The notes beneath the pieces were generated by a model. The model was not told the DNA's origin and made no database searches. It saw only the letters and a list, made by a program, of their open reading frames with translations. A stretch of DNA of 64,000 nt from positions 41,328,106-41,392,105 of the forward strand of contig CP136063.1 of assembly GCA_032622095.1 (NCBI GenBank), written 5' to 3'. Origin of the DNA: Siphonodentalium dalli. Lineage: Eukaryota; Mollusca; Scaphopoda; Gadilida; Siphonodentaliidae. Positions 32,783-44,838 of this stretch are shown here, piece by piece. The first letter of the stretch is position 1. Each line of letters starts with the position of its first letter. Both the position numbers and the translations under genes were made by a program.

Positions 32783-33939
32783 GTTATGAGGCCGAGGTTT
32801 AGGGTCCTGCGAATATTCAATGTTCGATTCGTTATTTGATTCGGTCTCTGTAATTGATTTGAAAATATTGGTTTGAAATAGAGGCATTCGGAAAGGTTCG
32901 TTCGATGGCTCTTCGTAAATCTCTGAAGTAACAGTCGCCCATAAATTGTTGATACCAATAGCCAACGGAAACCTTTTGTACACTATGTGAATTGTGAACT
33001 AATTTGCTTACACTTTATATCTTAATTATAAAGTACTTGACAGTCTTGACTTGTCTGATGTGAACAGTCATATTCGTCAAAATCCAGGTGTCAATCCACG
33101 TTCTGGTCAATGTTAGATGTCATTGAACTGAATAATAGGATTATTTTGCGGATTTAGTGGGGCAAGCATGATTGTGCAACAATGCTGATTGGGAAGGTTG
33201 GAAGGTCAGCATGTCGCACGCGAAATAATATGTTACAAACTGTACAGCATTTTCTTTACTAAATGCCATATTTTGCCACATCCTATCGATGCTCTTGTTC
33301 CAAATTTCTTTGAAAAAGCTAGCTGCCAGTGGTCATTTTGGATTTTACGATATATATGACTAAATCATTTGGCACACCCTACAGACCACATCCGATTGTC
33401 ATGAAACCTCATGGATATACTGGATGACCACTAGATGGAAGCCATAAAATTGCATTGAAAAATATGGCTGCCAACGGCCATCTTGGATTTTGCTCTTTGC
33501 ATGACTAATTATTTCGGAACACCCTACATGCCACATCCCGCATCCAATCGTCACTGTTTTTTCAGCAGCATCCATAATTATAAAACACCAGTGCCAAATT
33601 CCGGACAAACTCCGCACACCGTTTCCCAGCATTGTTTATATCATAATGAGCTTTGCAGCGGTGATATTTTCCTGCATATCTTCCGTCATTTTTGACGGGC
33701 AATTCCGTGGTGTTCTCATACTTGATATATTTTGACATTTATTTGTAATAATTGAAAAATATAAACGGTATTTACTTACCATACAGAAAATCCTTGACAA
33801 AACTTGTTTCAATTGAGATTGACACAAATTTAGATTTTGGTTCAAAATCGATTTGAAATCGATTACGTTTTATTCCAATTTGATTAGATTAAAATCTTTT
33901 ATTCTCAAGATCTCATCTTGCATGTACAAGTAAGCTTAC

Positions 33940-34176
33940 CTTATAACCGATGGGACAATCGAGTGACCCCTCGGTATTCGGAAATAGATAATATTATGCG
34001 GGTGAACTCCAGCTACATCTCTGGAGATCTCATCGTTGATCAGGATGATAGTCTTTAACACTGATTTTGGGATCAACAGACAAGTCAGATGAGCTCCTTT
34101 ACCGCTCATGGAATATATGACCATATACTTCTTCAATAACTCCTCTTCTTTCTCGTGGTTTTTCAACCACATGTTC
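33940..34176 (-). pseudogene. Tyrosine-recombinase-like exon, array unit 4, frameshifted
   Basis: One base shorter than the reference. ATAATATTATGCGGG replaces ATAAATGTTTTGTGGG, so the frame shifts after GVHPHN and the rest is mistranslated. The same variant is in unit 6. Confidence 0.6.
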
Positions 34177-34525
34177 CTGATGTAATAAAGTTTACTGCAT
34201 TAGTTTATGACTGTTGTTGAAGGTCTTTTTATAACAAAATCAAATTGGCAATTATCATTTTGGTAGGTGGCTAAAACAGCTGTCAAACAAATCGATACAT
34301 ATTTGTTTTATATGGGTCTTTTGCAAAAATAGTTCGGTTTATCTTCTGAAGTTCTCATTCTGTGTTACGTCAGATCTTATGTGCAGTGTCAGAAATCCAG
34401 CTTAGGTAAGGAAATTTAAATCAATTTTACGAATACTCTGACAACCTTTATAATAATTCAGCTTATTGGGACTGATAAATGTGATCATTTCATATTATAT
34501 ATTTCCATATTGGCCGAGTTATGAG

Positions 34526-35482
34526 TAGGGGTGCCACGATTAATCATATATAAATTGATGAACCATTGATAAAGCCCATAATCGATTATGGTACATTTTC
34601 GATTAATCTGCATTATTTATTTCGGACATTGGAAAGTGCTGCGTGTTATCGAATATCGTGTTTGTTTTGCAGGCAAATCTACAACTGAAGGGTTAGCAAC
34701 CTTTGATTGTGCATCAAAGAGAATCCGGCGACATGAGTACTAATATATGTTGCAAACAGTGGACAGTTCATTTGATGATACGACATGGTTACTCTTTGGG
34801 TCATTGTATATTCTTACAAATTGGCAGCACTGCGGCTTTGAACTTGTGGCAATGTCATTGTATATTTCTACAACAAAAACGGCACAATGTTTTTGAAATG
34901 TGCCCACTGTCACCGTGTTCAATAAACTGAATGCACTCACCCTTGAATCTGATTGGACCAATATGTAAATAATTTACATTCTCTCGAAACCAGGGAACCT
35001 ACGGCATTTTAATCACCGATGTTCTCCGCGATGTAATTTGCGAGTATTCTTCATTTGCATGAGTATACTTAGAACTAGTACGGTAACTTATCGTGTGGTG
35101 ACTACTGAATGAATCTCACTATTATCAATATTATAAATTACTTAACTTGTTCCGAGTCCTGAAATTTCCGGGGGGTAGGGGGCACATTTCTATTGTTGTC
35201 CACACTCTGGATAAGTTTGCTGAAACTTATAGTTTCCGTAACATTAGATTCATGAACGCTGGCGGTCCGTCATAAATTCCTACTTTTATATTGTTTGTAT
35301 GTTTGGCTATTAACACTGAAATTAATTGCTACGTTCGTTCTAATGAACTCCCAATTATAATAACCAACACCCAGCCAATTGGCCATATTACGGAATACTT
35401 CCACTGTTATTTATATTAGGTATGATTAATGGATGATAATCAATTTAATTGATTATCAAAATAAATAATCGTGCCAACTCTA
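34526..35482. mobile_element. hAT element, array unit 4
   Basis: 957 bp, GTTATGAG on both sides (34518-34525, 35483-35490). Confidence 0.9.
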
Positions 35483-36641
35483 GTTATGAGGCCGAGGTTT
35501 ATGGTCCTGCGAATATTCAATGTTCGATTCGTTATTTGATTCGGTCTCTGTAATTGATTTGAAAATATTGGTTTGAAATAGAGGCATTCGGAAAGGTTCG
35601 TTCGATGGCTCTTTGTAAATCTCTGAAGTAACAGTCGCCCATAAATTGTTGATACCAATAGCCAACGGAAACCTTTTGTACACTATGTGAATTGTGAACT
35701 AATTTGCTTACACTTTATATCTTAATTATAAAGTACTTGACAGTCTTGACTTGTCTGAAGTGAACAGTCATATTCGTCAAAATCCAGGTGTCAATCCACG
35801 TTCTGGTCAATGTTAGATGTCATTGAACTGAATAATAGGATTATTTTGCGGATTTAGTGGGGCAAGCATGATTGTGCAACAATGCTGATTGGGAAGGTTG
35901 GAAGGTCAGCATGTCGCACGCGAAATAATATGTTACAAACTGTACAGCATTTTCTTTACTAAATGCCATATTTTGCCACATCCTATCGATGCTCTTGTTC
36001 CAAATTTCTTTGAAAAAGCTAGCTGCCAGTGGTCATTTTGGATTTTACGATATATATGACTAAATCATTTGGCACACCCTACAGACCACATCCGATTGTC
36101 ATGAAACCTCATATGGATATACTGGATGACCACTAGATGGAAGCCATAAAATTGCATTGAAAAATATGGCTGCCAACGGCCATCTTGGATTTTGCTCTTT
36201 GCATGACTAATTATTTCGGAACACCCTACATGCCACATCCCGCATCCAATCGTCACTGTTTTTTCAGCAGCATCCATAATTATAAAACACCAGTGCCAAA
36301 TTCCGGACAAACTCCGCACACCGTTTCCCAGCATTGTTTATATCATAATGAGCTTTGCAGCGGTGATATTTTCCTGCATATCTTCCGTCATTTTTGACGG
36401 GCAATTCCGTGGTGTTCTCATACTTGATATATTTTGACATTTATTTGTAATAATTGAAAAATATAAACGGTATTTACTTACCATACAGAAAATCCTTGAC
36501 AAAACTTGTTTCAATTGAGATTGACACAAATTTAGATTTTGGTTCAAAATAGATTTGAAACCGATTTCGTTTTATTCCAATTTGATTAGATTAAAATCTT
36601 TGATTCTCAAGATCTCATCTTGCATGTACAAGTAAGCTTAC

Positions 36642-36873
36642 CTTATAACCGATGGGACAATCGAGTGACCCCTCGGTATTCGGAAATAGATAAATGTTTT
36701 GTGGGTGAGCTACATCTCTGGAGATCTCATCGTTGATCAGGATGATAGTCTTTAACACTGATTTTGGGATCAACAGACAAGTCAGATGAGCTCCTTTACC
36801 GCTCATGGAATAAATAACCATATACTTCTTCAGTAACTCGTCTTCTTTCTCGTGGTTTTTCAACCACATGTTC
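36642..36873 (-). CDS. Tyrosine-recombinase-like exon, array unit 5, six-base deletion
   Basis: Reading frame open, but six bases are missing (GGTGAGCTACATC for GGTGAACTCCAGCTACATC), removing two residues so that the protein reads RDVAHPQN. Otherwise like unit 3. Confidence 0.5.
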
Positions 36874-37222
36874 CTAATGTAATAAAGTTTACTGCATTAG
36901 TTTATGACTGTTGTTGAAGGTCTTTTTATAAAAAAATCAAATTGGCAATTATCATTTTGGTAGGTGGCTAAAACAGCTGTCAAACAAATCGATACATATT
37001 TGTTTTATATGGGTCTTTTGCAAAATTAGTTCGGTTTATCTTCTGAAGTTCTCATTCTGTGTTACGTCAGATCTTATGTGCAGTGTCAGAAATCCAGCTT
37101 AGGTAAGGAAATTTAAATCAATTTTACGAATACTCTGACAACCTTTATAATAATTCAGCTTATTGGGACTGATAAATGTGATCATTTCATATTATATATT
37201 TCCATATTGGCCGAGTTATGAG

Positions 37223-38179
37223 TAGGGGTGCCACGATTAATCATATATAAATTGATGAACCATTGATAAAGCCCATAATCGATTATGGTACATTTTCGAT
37301 TTATCTGCATTATTTATTTCGGACATTGGAAAGTGCTGCGTGTTATCGAATATCGTGTTTGTTTTGCAGGCAAATCTACAACTGAAGGGTTAGCAACCTT
37401 TGATTGTGCATCAAAGAGAATCCGGCGACATGAGTACTAATATATGTTGCAAACAGTGGACAGTTCATTTGATGATACGACATGGTTACTCTTTGGGTCA
37501 TTGTATATTCTTACAAATTGGCAGCACTGCGGCTTTGAACTTGTGGCAATGTCATTGTATATTTCTACAAGAAAAACGGCACAATGTTTTTGAAATGTGC
37601 CCACTGTCACCGTGTTCAATGAACTGAATGCACTCCCCATTGAATCTGATTGGACCAATATGTAAATAGTTTACATTCTCTCGAAACCAGGAAACCTACG
37701 GCATTTTAATCACCGATGTTCTCCGCGATGTAATTTGCGAGTATTCTTCATTTGCATGAGTATACTTAGAACTAGTACGGTAACTTATCGTGTGGTGACT
37801 ACTGAATGAATCTCACTAATATCAATATTATAAATTACTTAACTTGTTCCGAGTCCTGAAATTTCCGGGGGGTAGGGGGCACATTTCTATTGTTGTCCAC
37901 ACTCTGGATAAGTTTGCTGAAACTTATAGTTTCCGTAACATTAGATTCATGAACGCTGGCGGTCCGTCATAAATTCCTACTTTTATATTGTTTGTATGTT
38001 TGGCTATTAACACTGAAATTAATTGCTACGTTCGTTCTAATGAACTCCCAATTATTATAACCAACACCCAGCCAATTGGCCATATTACGGAATACTTCCA
38101 CTGTTATTTATATTAGGTATGATTAATCGATGATAATCAATTTAATTGATTATCAAAATAAATAATCGTGCCAACTCTA
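37223..38179. mobile_element. hAT element, array unit 5
   Basis: 957 bp, GTTATGAG on both sides (37215-37222, 38180-38187). Confidence 0.9.
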
Positions 38180-39339
38180 GTTATGAGGCCGAGGTTTAGG
38201 GTCCTGCGAATATTCAATGTTCGGTTCGTTATTTGATTCGGTCTCTATTTTCGATTTGTAATTGATTTGAAAATATTGGTTTGAAATAGAGGCATTCGGA
38301 AAGGTTCGTTCGATGGCTCTTCGTAAATCTCTGAAGTAACAGTCGCCCATAAATTGTTGTTGATACCAATAGCAAACGGAAACCTTTGTACACTATGTGA
38401 ATTGTGAACTAATTTGCTTACACTTTATATCTTAATTATAAAGTACTTGACAGTCTTGACATGTCTGAAGTGAACAGTCATATTCGTCAAAATCCAGGTG
38501 TCAATCCACGTTCTGGTCAATGTTAGATGTCATTGAACTGAATAATAGGATTATTTTGCGGATTTAGTGGGGCAGGCATGATTGTGCAACAACGCTGATT
38601 GGGAAGGTTGGAAGGTCAGCATGTCGCACGCGAAATAATATGTTACAAACTGTACAGCATTTTCTTTACTAAAGGCCATATTTTGCCACATCCTATCGAT
38701 GCTCTTGTTCCAAATTTATTTGAAAAAGCTAGCTGCCAGTGGTCATTTTGGATTTTACGATATATATGACTAAATTATTTGGCACACCCTACAGACCACA
38801 TCCGTTTGTCATGAAACCTCATATGGATATACTGGATGACCACTAGATGGAAGCCATAAAATTTCATTGAAAAATATGGCTGCCAACGGCCATCTTGGAT
38901 TTTGCTCTTTGCATGACTAATTATTTCGGAACACCCTACATGCCACATCCCGCATCCAATCGTCACTGTTTTTTCAACAGCATCCATAATTATAAAACAC
39001 CAGTGCCAAATTCCGGACAAACTCCGCACACCGTTTATATCATAATGAGCTTTGCAGCGGTGATATTTTCCTGCATATCTTCCGTCATTTTTGACGGGAA
39101 ATTCCGTGGTGTTCTCATACTTGATATATTTTGACATTTATCTGTAATAATTGAAAAATAAAAACGGTATTTACTTACCATACAGAAAAATCCTTGACAA
39201 AACTTGTTTCAATTGAGATTGACACAAATTTAGATTTTGGTTCAAAATCGATTTGAATTCGATTTCGTTTTATTCCAATTTGATTAGATTAAAATCTTTG
39301 ATTCTCAAGATCTCATCTTGCATGTACAAGTAAGCTTAC

Positions 39340-39576
39340 CTTATAACCGATGGGACAATCGAGTGACCCCTCGGTATTCGGAAATAGATAATATTATGCG
39401 GGTGAACTCCAGCTACATCTCTGGAGATCTCATCGTTGATCAGGATGATAGTCTTTAACACTGATTTTGTGATCAACAGACAAGTCAGATGAGCTCCTTT
39501 ACCGCTCATGGAATATATGACCATATACTTCTTCAATAACTCCTCTTCTTTCTCGTGGTTTTTCAACCACATGTTC
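39340..39576 (-). pseudogene. Tyrosine-recombinase-like exon, array unit 6, frameshifted
   Basis: Carries the same one-base loss as unit 4, plus LITKS for LIPKS. Broken in the same place. Confidence 0.6.
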
Positions 39577-39925
39577 CTGATGTAATAAAGTTTACTGCAT
39601 TAGTTTATGACTGTTGTTGAAGGTCTTTTTATAACAAAATCAAATTGGCAATTATCATTTTGGTAGGTGGCTAAAACAGCTGTCAAACAAATCGATACAT
39701 ATTTGTTTTATATGGGTCTTTTGCAAAAATAGTTCGGTTTATCTTCTGAAGTTCTCATTCTGTGTTACGTCAGATCTTATGTGCAGTGTCAGAAATCCAG
39801 CTTAGGTAAGGAAATTTAAATCAATTTTACGAATACTCTGACAACCTTTTTTATAATTCAGCTTATTGGGACTGATAAATGTGATCATTTCATATTATAT
39901 ATTTCCATATTGGCCGAGTTATGAG

Positions 39926-40388
39926 TTGGGGTGCCACGATTAATCATATATAAATTGATGAACCATTGATAAAGCCCATAATCGATTATGGTACATTTTC
40001 GATTAATCTGCATTATTTATTTCGGACATTGGAAAGTGCTGCGTGTTATCGAATATCGTGTTTGTTTTGCAGGCAAATCTACAACTGAAGGGTTAGCAAC
40101 CTTTGATTGTGCATCAAAGAGAATCCGGCGACATGAGTACTAATATATGTTGCAAACAGTGGACAGTTCATTTGATGATACCACATTGTTACTCTTTGGG
40201 TCATTGTATATTCTTACAAATTGGCAGCACTGCGGCTTTGAACTTGTGGCAATGTCATTGTATATTTCTACAAGAAAAAAGGCACAATGTTTTTGAAATA
40301 TGCCCACTGTCACCGTGTTCAATGAACTGAATGCACTCCCCATTGAATCTGATTGGACCAATATGTAAATAGTTTACATTCTCTCGAA
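39926..40388. mobile_element. hAT element, array unit 6, right half deleted
   Basis: Left end present (TTGGGGTGCC, one change in the terminus; GTTATGAG at 39918-39925). It is cut after CATTCTCTCGAAA and joined to ATATTGGTTTGAAATAGAGG of the following unit. Both sides carry GAAA at the join, so about 590 bp were probably lost by microhomology. Confidence 0.85.
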
Positions 40389-40783
40389 AATATTGGTTTG
40401 AAATAGAGGCATTCGGAAAGGTTCGTTCGATGGCTCTTCGTAAATCTCTGAAGTAACAGTCGCCCATAAATTGTTGATACCAATAGCCAACGGAAACCTT
40501 TTGTACACTATGTGAATTGTGAACTAATTTGCTTACACTTTATATCTTAATTATAAAGTACTTGACAGTCTTGACTTGTCTGAAGTGAACAGTCATATTC
40601 GTCAAAATCCAGGTGTCAATCCACGTTCTGGTCAATGTTAGATGTCATTGAACTGAATAATATGATTATTTTGCGGATTTAGTGGGGCAAGCATGATTGT
40701 GCAACAATGCTGATTGGGAAGGTTGGAAGGTCAGCATGTCGCACGCGAAATAATATGTTACAAACTGTACAGCATTTTCTTTA

Positions 40784-41820
40784 CAATTCAATATATTTTA
40801 TGCGGAATCGCTGTCACCGCTTTTCACTTCCCATCAACTCCAAGCTGCCCATTCACCCTGTTTTCCACGGCATACAAGCACATTATTTCCATTCCCATTC
40901 ACATGTCCTAATTCTAAACTTAAAATATGGCTATGACGTCACTCCTTTGTTCCCTCGAGTCCAGTTTATAGGATAATGGATGGTTATTGTCGAGATTGTA
41001 CATTATTTTTCAAACAAAGATTCATTATTTTAATATTGGACGTTCAATATCCAATTTAATGAACGGTTATTTTGCTGCGAACGATTTAATTTTATATGAC
41101 ATGCATGTATGATACCATAATGCACGTAGCTATCTATAGACAACAATTTTCAAGTATAATATCGCTCTGATTGATTGCTAGAACAGGAAAAACGTATATA
41201 AGAGCCTCGTCACTAGGGTTGGGGTGAAATGGGGGGGGGGGGGCGTACAACTTTAAATTCCAGGCATGTCGTTTCATGAATAGGCATTAAGTTTGCATCT
41301 GTTAAAATTTCTCGAATCTGATTCCGCTCTCGTTTGTCATGTAGCACCACTCACGATAAAACGTAAAATATATGTAGTAATTTACATGTAAATGTAGTCA
41401 TTCGATCTTCAGTATTACCCGCTATCCGCGATCTCAAACTACAAGATCGCCAAATCTCCGAATTTGCACAACGCTCGCACCGATTTGCCATTCGATGTAT
41501 AATTCTCCGCAAAATCCGAAATATGCCGCATAAATAATTTAATACAAATGCCGAAATGTAAGGGCAAAAATCCCGATGATATTTGTAAATCTATCGCAGA
41601 AGGAACTCAGGGTCTGTACGTCGTGTTCATTCAACGGTCGGAAACACAATGGTATTCTGCCTGACCGTTAAGTTGACAATGGGTGAAGATGTCACGCCAT
41701 CCGTGCAGCCAATGAGCGAGTGGATAGATCCGAACACATGGTACAACTCAGGTGACTGTCGGGTTACTCCATTCTATTAAGAGGTAAGACATCCACCAAA
41801 TGGACTCAGCCATGTTTTAA
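40784..41820. other. Right flank of the array, no gene seen
   Basis: Unique sequence begins abruptly at 40784 after CAGCATTTTCTTTAC. Includes a run of 14 G at about 41232-41245. Short frames show no domain. Confidence 0.4.
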
Positions 41821-42403
41821 AGGGGTACTGTACGCCATTTTCATTAAATTTCCGGTGACAACAACGATCTAATATCGATAATATATAGAAACATAAGTAA
41901 TTTGAGTCGAAGATGTATTCTGTAAACGCTCAGGTTAATAGGCTATCTTAAAATTTAATAATTTAAAAGTTAATAATTTGATATAAATTGAATTTATGAC
42001 TGGAGCCATAAAATGGCGTCAATTAAATTACGAATTTCCGTAATCAGATAAAGTAATTGAGGGATACTGGATTGTTAAACCGATCGCACACACGATCGCT
42101 TAAAATATTATGATGATACGGGGAGAACACTCAAGCCACTCACTGACTAGCGACGATACAATAACTTAAATGATTATATGGGACTAGTATGCATATAATA
42201 TAACTTTTATTTGATTCATTTGGTTGAAAACTGTACAAAAATTACTCGACAACGACAATTTGTATTTTTGCATTCCGGTAAATTTGTCATCCGTAACACT
42301 ACTTCGTACTCAACAGACTTTCAAATAATGAAAAAATTGTTACCTTATTCTCCGACTCGGAGACTATAAAAACCAACAACAACATTTGGCGTACAGTACC
42401 CCT
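41821..42403. mobile_element. TTAA-flanked MITE, family 1 (copy B, inverted)
   Basis: Same termini (AGGGGTACTGTACGCC / GGCGTACAGTACCCCT) and interior as 18996-19568 but in the opposite orientation. TTAA at 41817-41820 and 42404-42407. 583 bp. Confidence 0.85.
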
Positions 42404-42779
42404 TTAAGTCAGATAATAGGTTGAAATTGTACATTATGTCAGCAAATGGAACGATCTCGACCTACGGTCTCGATCAATCCATTCCCTGAAATAATGTTCA
42501 ATTTTCACCCATTATCATATACATAACTGCTGGCGACAATAGTTTGCGTGTATCGGATACCAAGTAGCTTAAATAATGACTAGCAATCTAGCATATCGGT
42601 TCATTTGGTTGGCAAAGATTGGGACATTTTTATTGATGTACTGTTTTTTTAATCAGCGTTTCAAGCAGTCACTATTTGAATTTGACACATTCGATTGTTT
42701 GACAGTCACCTGTGCAATAAATTTGAGTTTACCCACTTGAAAATACAATTAGTTACGAGTTTGCTTGCCATATGACTGA

Positions 42780-42960
42780 TCGTTGATTATATTTGATTCA
42801 ATATTTGATTCGCAATTTTTAATATTATTCTATTCGATATTTGGTTCGAATATTCGCAGGATCCTACCGAGCTCTCTCTTATTGGCCTGAGGCCGAATGC
42901 TAATGCGACAGAATGAGGCCTCATAACTCGGTCAATGCGGAGACAACCAATTTTTAAGTA
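42780..42960 (-). repeat. Diverged, hAT-free relative of the array's hAT target region
   Basis: On the minus strand CCGAGTTATGAGGCC is intact and is followed 60 bp later by TAGGATCCTGCGAATATTC, matching the two sides of the hAT in the array (CCGAGTTATGAG | GTTATGAGGCCGAGG..TAGGGTCCTGCGAATATTC). No hAT is present, so this preserves the pre-insertion arrangement, much diverged. Confidence 0.6.
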
Positions 42961-43013
42961 TTTGATTAATTAATAACACTGGCAATTGTTCTTTGACTAG
43001 ATGAATGCATTAA

Positions 43014-43493
43014 AGGTTCTCAATCCGATAAAACTCATCTCAATTACTATTTCAATGGCTTCGGGGGTCAAAAATATTTTATTCGAGTCGAGGAAGTCAC
43101 CCATCAAAGCTCAGATTTGTTAGATATCGATTTTAGAAATCTATTATTTTTCATTATCAGGAATTCTTTCTGGCCCAGTACGTAGTCAAAATTGCGTGAT
43201 TATTACCACTTGATTTTAGAGTTATCCATCCTTGTCTGTTTGAATAGAGTTTTGGTGTAATCATCTCGAGCAGGTTTCAAAATTGACGGCAATTATTAGT
43301 ACTCATCTCGAGAAATTAACAAATTTCAAAAATCAATATCTAATAACTCTGAGCTTTGTTTGATGGGTTCCTCAACTCGAATCAAATATTTTTTACCCCC
43401 AAAGCCAAAGAAATAGTAATATAGGACCCTCTGATCGGATTGTTGTTGTTGGAATCTGTTGAGATGGGGACCCTCTTTACGGATTGAGTACCT
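43014..43493. mobile_element. TTAA-flanked element with ~130-bp inverted repeats, family 3
   Basis: Termini AGGTTCTCAATCCG and CGGATTGAGTACCT, TTAA at 43010-43013 and 43494-43497. Arms continue imperfectly for about 130 bp (ATTTCAATGGCTTCGGGGGT against ACCCCCAAAGCCAAAGAAAT). 480 bp, non-coding. Confidence 0.75.
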
Positions 43494-43497
43494 TTAA

Positions 43498-43985
43498 CAT
43501 AGATATACTAGTATACCATTGTGACAAATTGTGTGCCTTATTAAATTGATAATTCCATATTCCAGCAATTTTTATTCTCGTGAACTTTGAAGAACTTGCA
43601 GCAATTTCCAGTCTGTTTCCACTGGGAATGATATTGATTTGGATACATGGAGTTCATCCACGGATACTAGCTCCCAAATATAGTATTTCATCTGAAAGCA
43701 ACCGTAATCTATCTTCTGCCGACCCAATATTCTTTGCTGATACGTATGAAATGGTATGTTTAGAAAAGTATTTCAACCCACTTTGTTATGGGATATTGCA
43801 TAAAAAGAATTTTGAAAATTAATGTGGAATTGTCTTGCGATAACTGATTTTTGCCTCAATTTGAGACATTCAAAATTATTATGGTATTTCAAATTTCAAT
43901 GAGCTGCCAGGATGCCCATCTGTAGTTAATAATACCAGTTGTAGTGATTTATCAAAGTCTCGTTCCAGACCTAATGCAGCAGGCT
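43498..43985. other. No recognised gene
   Basis: A plus-strand 80-residue frame at 43580-43822 (ILIWIHGVHPRILAPKYSIS, ending SADPIFFADTYEM) has no known domain. The remainder is AT-rich. Confidence 0.3.
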
Positions 43986-44655
43986 AGCATCACTAAAGTC
44001 ACCCTCTGGGGACTGATAAGGCCCTCAACTGCTATGGAAGACCTAGAATAAGATTGAAGTTCCCCAGTTGAAGTTGGTGATGTTCACCCGTTTGGGCACC
44101 TCAATTATGAATTTTATCTTCTGCAAATTAGGGGATATAGAAACTTCCTAGAAGTGAAATTTAACTAACAACAATGTAAATTAGCGGGATAGCATCACTA
44201 AAAGCGTGTTTGTTCCTAAATTGTGCATGCCTGACCTCAAGCAACACAATGTATTATACAATCAAGCCTTGAAATAGTGTGATAGTGTGTCTGTCATTTG
44301 CAGAATGAAATCCCCAGAGGGTGAATTTAGTTACGCTATCTGCACAGTGGGCTAGCATCACTAAATTCACCCTCTGGGGACCTCATTCTGCTAAGGCCCT
44401 CAACTGTTATGGCAGACCTAGGATAAGATTGAAGTTCCCCAGTTGAAGTTGGTGATGTTCACCCATTTGGCACCTCACTTATGAATTTATCTTCTGAAAA
44501 TTAGGGGATATAGAAACTTCCTAGAAGGGAATTAAAAGTAACTAAAAACAATGTTAATTTGATACTATAGATACTTCCCAGAATATGAGGCCTAAGCAGA
44601 ATAAGGTCTCCAGATTCACCCTCTGGGGACCTTATTCTGCAAATGACAGGCATGC
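43986..44655. repeat. Interlocked direct and inverted repeats (TTCACCCTCTGGGGACC)
   Basis: A ~200-bp block (CATCACTAAA..CACCCTCTGGGGAC.. to GGGGATATAGAAACTTCCTA) occurs at about 43988-44185 and 44350-44550. The sub-motif TTCACCCTCTGGGGACCT-(C/T)ATTCTGC also appears at 44610-44642, and inverted at 44297-44333. Some copies are joined to TGTCATTTGC or its complement, so several alternative hairpins are possible. Confidence 0.75.
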
Positions 44656-44838
44656 TATTTATCCTGATTTGAACAATACATGATAGATTGGGAATTAATG
44701 ACTCTCCAAGGATTGTTTATAAAATTGTCAAGATTTCATTTGACATGATTGTGTAGTATGCCTACATCGGCCCTGCTTTCTCAACTAATTGACCTGATGA
44801 TATCATTTGAACAAATCTGAATGTGATTCACCTAGGGA

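Larger units (their letters stand above)
24060..40783 (+). repeat. Tandem array of a ~2.7 kb unit, six units plus a partial seventh
   Basis: Taking GAGGCATTCGGAAAGG as phase zero, units start at 24060, 27494, 30189, 32881, 35581, 38289 and 40406. Lengths are 3434 (with a 734-bp insertion), 2695, 2692, 2700, 2708 and 2117 (internal deletion), and the last breaks off at 40783. Units are nearly identical over their full length, in direct orientation. Each contains, in order: a GTTCG..CGCCCATAAATTG block, CAGCATGTCGCACGCGAAAT, the GCCATCTTGGATTT dispersed repeat, a minus-strand exon resembling a tyrosine recombinase segment, and a hAT element. The short frames that recur in every unit are copies of one another and are not independent genes. 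Confidence 0.95.

Noticed and set aside
41232-41245. Poly-G run as a possible G-quadruplex regulatory site
   Set aside because: Single homopolymer with no nearby gene start; more likely slippage or assembly noise.
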